A stretch of DNA of 64,000 nucleotides from an uncultured Bacteroidota bacterium. Its GTDB lineage: Bacteria; Bacteroidota; Bacteroidia; Flavobacteriales; Flavobacteriaceae. A program made the position numbers and the translations under genes. Shown piece by piece: positions 60,773 through 64,000 of this stretch; the stretch's first letter is position 1, and every line of letters starts with the position of its first letter. Location: the NCBI GenBank assembly GCA_902560045.1, contig CACEKJ010000003.1, forward strand, positions 25,035 through 89,034. The letters are read 5' to 3'. Below the pieces are notes generated by a model, which saw only the letters and a list, made by a program, of their open reading frames with translations, was not told the DNA's origin and searched no databases.

Positions 60773-61801
60773 TTGGAAGAACAAAAAATTAAAATTAAAG
60801 TTGGTTTTACCTCAGGCGACATGAATGGTGTTGGCACAGAAATTCTTTTGAGTTTATTGGCTGACAATAAACTACTTAGCCTGATTACTCCAATAATATA
60901 TGCCCCCATAAAGAACTTAAAATATATTTCAAGTCACATAGGGTTAGCTCTTTCTTTTAACAAAATTAATTCACCTAAAGAATCCCAAGAAAACAAAATC
61001 AATGTAATCGACAATTTTAAAACGTTTGCAGACGTTTCTTTTGGTGATATGAATAAAGAAATGGGTAAAACAGCTTTCCATTCAATAAAAAATTCAGTTC
61101 AGGATTTAAAGGATAAGAAAATTGATGTTTTGGTTACAGCCCCCATTAATAAAGAAGCTATTCACTCTGATAGTTTTAAGTTTATGGGCCATACAGATTA
61201 CATAGACAGTCAAATTGATGGACGCGCTGTGATGATGATGGTTTCAGATGAATTAAAAGTTGCACTGCTAACTGAGCACATACCAATTGCAAAAGTTACA
61301 GAGACAATCACAAAGGATTTAGTCAGAGACAAAATAAAAAACTTACACAATACATTGATTAGAGATTTTCAGATTGAAAAACCAAAAATTGCAATTTTAT
61401 CTATTGACCCTCATGCAGGAGACGGCGGTGTCATTGCAAAAAATGATCAGGAGGTTACGGTTCCCGTTATAAAAGAGATGAATGACAATGGATTTCTGGT
61501 TTATGGCCCATTCTCATCTGATAGTTTTTTTGGGAGTTTAGAATATAAAAAATACGACATAACGGTAGCCTCATTTCATGACCAAGGACTGATTCCATTT
61601 AAAACGCTTTCATTTGGTAAGGGCGTTAACTATTCATCAGGTCTGGAGAGAATTAGAACATCGCCAGACCATGGTACAGCTTATAGAATCGCAGGGAAAG
61701 GAGAGGCTTCAAAAGATTCTTTTTTAACCTCTATTTTTTTGGCCTTAGACATATATAAAATGAGAAAAACTCACGATAAGTATTCTAAAGACAAACTTTA
61801 A
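60773..61801 (+). CDS. pdxA: 4-hydroxythreonine-4-phosphate dehydrogenase
   Basis: Oxidises 4-phosphohydroxythreonine in the DXP-dependent route to pyridoxal phosphate. Its 342 residues fit the family. Signatures are VGFTSGDMNGVG (about 10-21), the metal ligand region FMGHTDYID, SIDPHAGDGG and VASFHDQGLIPFK. The start codon is TTG at 60773: an in-frame stop lies at 60755, and the next ATG would remove the conserved N-terminus. The order ribE (divergent), pdxA, yceD, rpmF is typical for Bacteroidota. Confidence 0.96.
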   Translation: MEEQKIKIKVGFTSGDMNGVGTEILLSLLADNKLLSLITPIIYAPIKNLKYISSHIGLALSFNKINSPKESQENKINVIDNFKTFADVSFGDMNKEMGKTAFHSIKNSVQDLKDKKIDVLVTAPINKEAIHSDSFKFMGHTDYIDSQIDGRAVMMMVSDELKVALLTEHIPIAKVTETITKDLVRDKIKNLHNTLIRDFQIEKPKIAILSIDPHAGDGGVIAKNDQEVTVPVIKEMNDNGFLVYGPFSSDSFFGSLEYKKYDITVASFHDQGLIPFKTLSFGKGVNYSSGLERIRTSPDHGTAYRIAGKGEASKDSFLTSIFLALDIYKMRKTHDKYSKDKL

Positions 61802-61857
61802 AAGCAAAAACAGCTTAATTCAATTCTGCAAATCTGTTTACTTTTCAAGAAAATTTA

Positions 61858-61865
61858 TATATTTG
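61858..61865 (+). promoter_or_regulatory. -7 promoter element TATATTTG for yceD-rpmF
   Basis: An exact TAnnTTTG match 20 bases before the ATG at 61886. Confidence 0.5.
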
Positions 61866-61885
61866 CTCGCCTTAAATTTTTAAAG

Positions 61886-62404
61886 ATGAAGCCCAACAGC
61901 AAATATAAAATCGAATTTGCAGGTTTAAAGATTGGAAACCATCAGTTTAATTTTAATGCAGATAAAAAGTTCTTTGATAAATTTAATTTTTCTGATTTTA
62001 ATGATGTCTCTGTGGACATCGATATTGATTTAATTAAAAAATCAACACTTCTTGAGCTAAATTTTAGCCTTAAGGGAAAAGCAAACGTGAACTGTGATTT
62101 GACCAACGAGCCATTTGATTGCATTGTAAAGCATGAGGCAGCTTTAGTAGTAAAGTTTGGACAAGAATACAATGATGAGGACGATGAAATCCTTGTTTTA
62201 CCTCATGGGGAGCATAAGCTTTTTGTTGATCAGTACATATTTGAATTGATTGTATTATCTTTGCCGCCTAAGAGAATTCATCCTGGTGTCGAAGACGGAA
62301 GCTTAAAGTCAGAAATATTAGATATATTGGAAGACCTTAAACCAAAAGAAAATAGTAATTTAGCCGACCCTAGATGGGAGCAGTTAAAAAGTTTAAAAAA
62401 ATAA
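61886..62404 (+). CDS. yceD: DUF177/YceD family protein (23S rRNA accumulation)
   Basis: A 172-residue protein of the DUF177 family, which sits beside rpmF in most bacteria and is linked to 23S rRNA accumulation. The core NVNCDLTNEPFDCIV (about 71-85) is the family's central motif. An acidic stretch follows (YNDEDDEILVLP), and the end has DPRWEQLKSLK, matching the conserved DPRW tail. It precedes rpmF by 11 bases under a shared promoter box. Confidence 0.92.
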   Translation: MKPNSKYKIEFAGLKIGNHQFNFNADKKFFDKFNFSDFNDVSVDIDIDLIKKSTLLELNFSLKGKANVNCDLTNEPFDCIVKHEAALVVKFGQEYNDEDDEILVLPHGEHKLFVDQYIFELIVLSLPPKRIHPGVEDGSLKSEILDILEDLKPKENSNLADPRWEQLKSLKK

Positions 62405-62415
62405 AATAGTTTACA

Positions 62416-62613
62416 ATGGCACATCCAAAAAGAAAAACGTCAAAAACTAGAAGAGACAAAAGAAGAACTCATTATAAGGCTGAAATGCCTCAGGTCGCTG
62501 TTTGTTCAAAAACAGGAGAAAGCCACTTATATCACAGAGCTTACTGGCACGAAGGAAAGTTGTATTACAGAGGAAAAGTTTTATTAGATAACGCTGCAGA
62601 AACGGAAGCTTAA
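62416..62613 (+). CDS. rpmF: 50S ribosomal protein L32
   Basis: A 65-residue ribosomal protein with the bL32 N-terminus [19 protein letters not shown] and the zinc-ribbon-like region, here with a single Cys (VAVCSKTGE), as in zinc-free forms. It normally precedes fabH, but here the next gene is a convergent adhesin whose end overlaps this stop by four bases. Confidence 0.97.
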   Translation: MAHPKRKTSKTRRDKRRTHYKAEMPQVAVCSKTGESHLYHRAYWHEGKLYYRGKVLLDNAAETEA

Positions 62614-63776
62614 TCTAGCTGAGTGATTAACTTTTCTAAACGATCAATTCTTTTTTCTTGATCTCTAAGACTTTCTATTTCCATTTGTTGCTCTTTTAAC
62701 CTTACATCTTGTTCTTTTAACGCATTGATAAGCACCGGAACCAACCCTTGATAGTTTACAGATTTTATCCCATTGCTTTCTGAAACCAGTTCAGGAAACA
62801 CCTTTTCTATGTCTTGTGCAAGTAAACCTATTTTTTGCTCCTTATTCTCATCTCTTTTCATAATATAGCTTTTCCCGTCAATTTCTAATAATTTTGACAT
62901 TGTGCTTCCCAGAGAAATAATATTAGATTTCAGGCGAGCATCAGAGTTTACACTTAAATTCCCTGCAAGAGTAGCATCTCCGTTAAACATTACTATAAAT
63001 GCATCGCTTCTATTATTTTCATCTGTTCCGTTTCCAATCACAAAAGCGGTGTTTTGTGTATTAAACATAAGTGATTGTTGGTCAGTTGTAACTGACGAGC
63101 CTGCTGAGTTGTATTGCCCAATTACTAATGACCCATAATCACTTGCTGTTGTGCTCACACCCATTGCTGCAGAAGCCGTTCCAATTGCTGTTGAAGACCG
63201 CCCTATTGCTGTAGCAACGTATCCACTTGCTATTGTAGTTAATCCCATCGCTGTAGAATTTTCCCCAATTGCTTGTGTTGCATCTCCCATTGCTGTAGAA
63301 TTTTCCCCAATTGCTTGTGAGGCTTCTCCCATTGCTGTAGAATTTTCTCCGCTTGCTGTTGTATTTTCTCCCATAGCTACAGAAGAATACTCGCTTGCCT
63401 CTGAATATGCTCCCATTGCTGTAGATTGTTCTCCACTTGCAATTGTCAAATATCCCATTGCAATTGAATTTACACCTTGTGCTTCTGATTTATATCCAAT
63501 TGCTGTAGAACGAGCTCCAATAGCCTTTGTTTGCCAACCCATTGCGGTTGAGCCAGTTCCGCTAGCTTCTGTGGCTATCCCCATTGCGGTTGAGTTGGAT
63601 GCAGTAGCATATGTGGTATTACCCATTGCTGTAGATGCGTATCCGTTTGCTGTTGTGTCAGACCCCATTGCTACGGAATAATCACCTGTTGCTGAGGTGC
63701 CGGAGCTGTTATCTGTCATTTGTGCATTCATACTAAATGTGATAGTTAATGCTAAAAGTGTAAATAGTTTTTTCAT
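62610..63776 (-). CDS. YadA-head repeat protein with C-terminal endosialidase-type chaperone (tail-fiber-like adhesin)
   Basis: A 388-residue exported protein (signal peptide [19 protein letters not shown]). Residues 32-227 are fourteen 14-residue YadA-head repeats, usually (x)NSTAMG followed by seven to eight variable residues. A linker leads to a peptidase S74/endosialidase chaperone domain (about 275-360) with SDARLKSN, whose Ser278 and Lys283 match the spacing of the autocleavage pair, then [16 protein letters not shown]. The end is a coiled coil (about 355-388). It should form a trimeric fibre at the surface. I start at the ATG at 63776, the start of the signal peptide. Confidence 0.87.
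   Translation of the reverse strand: MKKLFTLLALTITFSMNAQMTDNSSGTSATGDYSVAMGSDTTANGYASTAMGNTTYATASNSTAMGIATEASGTGSTAMGWQTKAIGARSTAIGYKSEAQGVNSIAMGYLTIASGEQSTAMGAYSEASEYSSVAMGENTTASGENSTAMGEASQAIGENSTAMGDATQAIGENSTAMGLTTIASGYVATAIGRSSTAIGTASAAMGVSTTASDYGSLVIGQYNSAGSSVTTDQQSLMFNTQNTAFVIGNGTDENNRSDAFIVMFNGDATLAGNLSVNSDARLKSNIISLGSTMSKLLEIDGKSYIMKRDENKEQKIGLLAQDIEKVFPELVSESNGIKSVNYQGLVPVLINALKEQDVRLKEQQMEIESLRDQEKRIDRLEKLITQLD
63096..63683 (-). repeat. 42-bp tandem repeat array encoding the YadA-head units
   Basis: Fourteen in-frame 42-bp units lie within the adhesin gene. Most have diverged, but neighbouring units around 63250-63345 share a nearly identical stretch (GCTGTAGAATTTTC followed by CCCAATTGCTTGTG), suggesting recent slippage or unequal exchange. 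Confidence 0.88.
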
Positions 63777-64000
63777 TTTGATTTGTTTTATGTTAAGATA
63801 CTTACTCGGTTTCATTTAAAAAAATTCTAGATTTTTTGTGAAAATTCTAGATATTTGTTAAAATTTTGCGGAATTCATAAAATAATTAAAAAAATATACT
63901 TTGTTTTTATTATTGTTTTTAGGCATAAATTGGTGCAAAAATCCATTTATACATCACTTTTATGCGATTTTTGAATAAAAAAAGGATAAAAGTTGTTTTT
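63777..64000. other. 224-bp gene-free end region with short repeats
   Basis: No ORF is supported. A 12-base direct repeat AAAATTCTAGAT occurs at 63821-63832 and 63841-63852, exactly 20 bases apart, 45-76 bases upstream of the adhesin ATG. Inverted arms GCATAAA (63923-63929) / TTTATGC (63959-63965) and AAAAATC (63937-63943) / GATTTTT (63966-63972) lie further out. Confidence 0.5.

Noticed and set aside
63151..63681. A 176-codon plus-strand open frame made of [12 protein letters not shown] repeats
   Set aside because: It is the antisense shadow of the 42-bp repeats in the adhesin gene. Repetitive coding DNA easily leaves the opposite strand open, and it has no start signal or plausible protein character.
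63096..63683. Possible CRISPR array (regular 42-bp period)
   Set aside because: The repeats are in frame, encode recognisable YadA-head units, have no spacer/repeat distinction, and no cas genes are present.

Overview
The window looks like chromosomal DNA of a marine member of the Flavobacteriia (Bacteroidota) with a small, compact genome. The evidence is the low GC content, the many start sites preceded by the Bacteroidota -7 promoter element TAnnTTTG without Shine-Dalgarno sequences, a T9SS-type C-terminal sorting domain, and family combinations typical of the group: DUF6341/DUF6427 beside purD, tatA beside M23 and GH3, DUF4837, DUF2911, DUF6588 and head-GIN proteins. I see no phage, insertion sequence, CRISPR array or rRNA operon. 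Family names come from motif recognition by eye; no database search was run.

Layout. 1-0.9 kb: a truncated DUF6427-like membrane protein and a small DUF6341-like protein. 0.9-13.6 kb: one minus-strand run of twelve tightly packed genes, from an M23 peptidase through a GH3-type adenylating enzyme, a chain-length-like protein, a flippase, a sulfotransferase, two Wzy/WaaL-like proteins, two glycosyltransferases and the initiating phosphoglycosyltransferase, to purD. It probably makes and exports a sulfated surface polysaccharide. 13.6-17.1 kb: tatA, DUF4837, a lytic transglycosylase and pgk. 17.2-26.9 kb: holB, a lipid kinase, a methyltransferase, mnmG (bracketed by two 16-bp parS sites), ybeY, gltX, an SPFH protein, glnS and folB. 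27.0-31.5 kb: tRNA-Cys, two NTF2-like lipoproteins, a LysE-type exporter, a head-GIN protein and RNase R.

31.5-31.9 kb is an extremely AT-rich gene-free spacer. It is followed by rpiB and an ElaA-type acetyltransferase. 32.8-40.0 kb is a five-gene minus-strand operon mixing rnpA with secreted or envelope proteins: a metallo-beta-lactamase-fold hydrolase, a large T9SS nuclease, an M1 peptidase and an OmpA protein. 40.1-48.4 kb holds an amino-acid permease with a stress-protein tail, a CNNM protein, lepA, dus, a LolC/E-like permease, rbfA, a methylmalonyl-CoA epimerase and a tRNA(CAT). 48.5-57.3 kb holds an M3 peptidase lipoprotein, HupE and DoxX membrane proteins, a second M1 peptidase and a sortilin-like beta-propeller protein. 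57.4-64 kb holds a DUF6588 protein, an amidohydrolase, DUF2911, ribE, pdxA, yceD, rpmF and a YadA-head adhesin with an endosialidase-type chaperone tail.

Most of the window is housekeeping. The points most worth a second look are: the pair of parS sites around mnmG, one inside its 5' leader and the other forming the first codons of the next gene; the GH3 enzyme and sulfotransferase in the envelope operon; the adhesin with fourteen 14-residue repeats; rnpA inside an operon of exported proteins; nine convergent gene pairs that overlap or abut without terminators; and eight genes whose only plausible start codon is TTG. A hand-sampled change in strand composition between about 33 and 40 kb is also recorded, but it needs computing.
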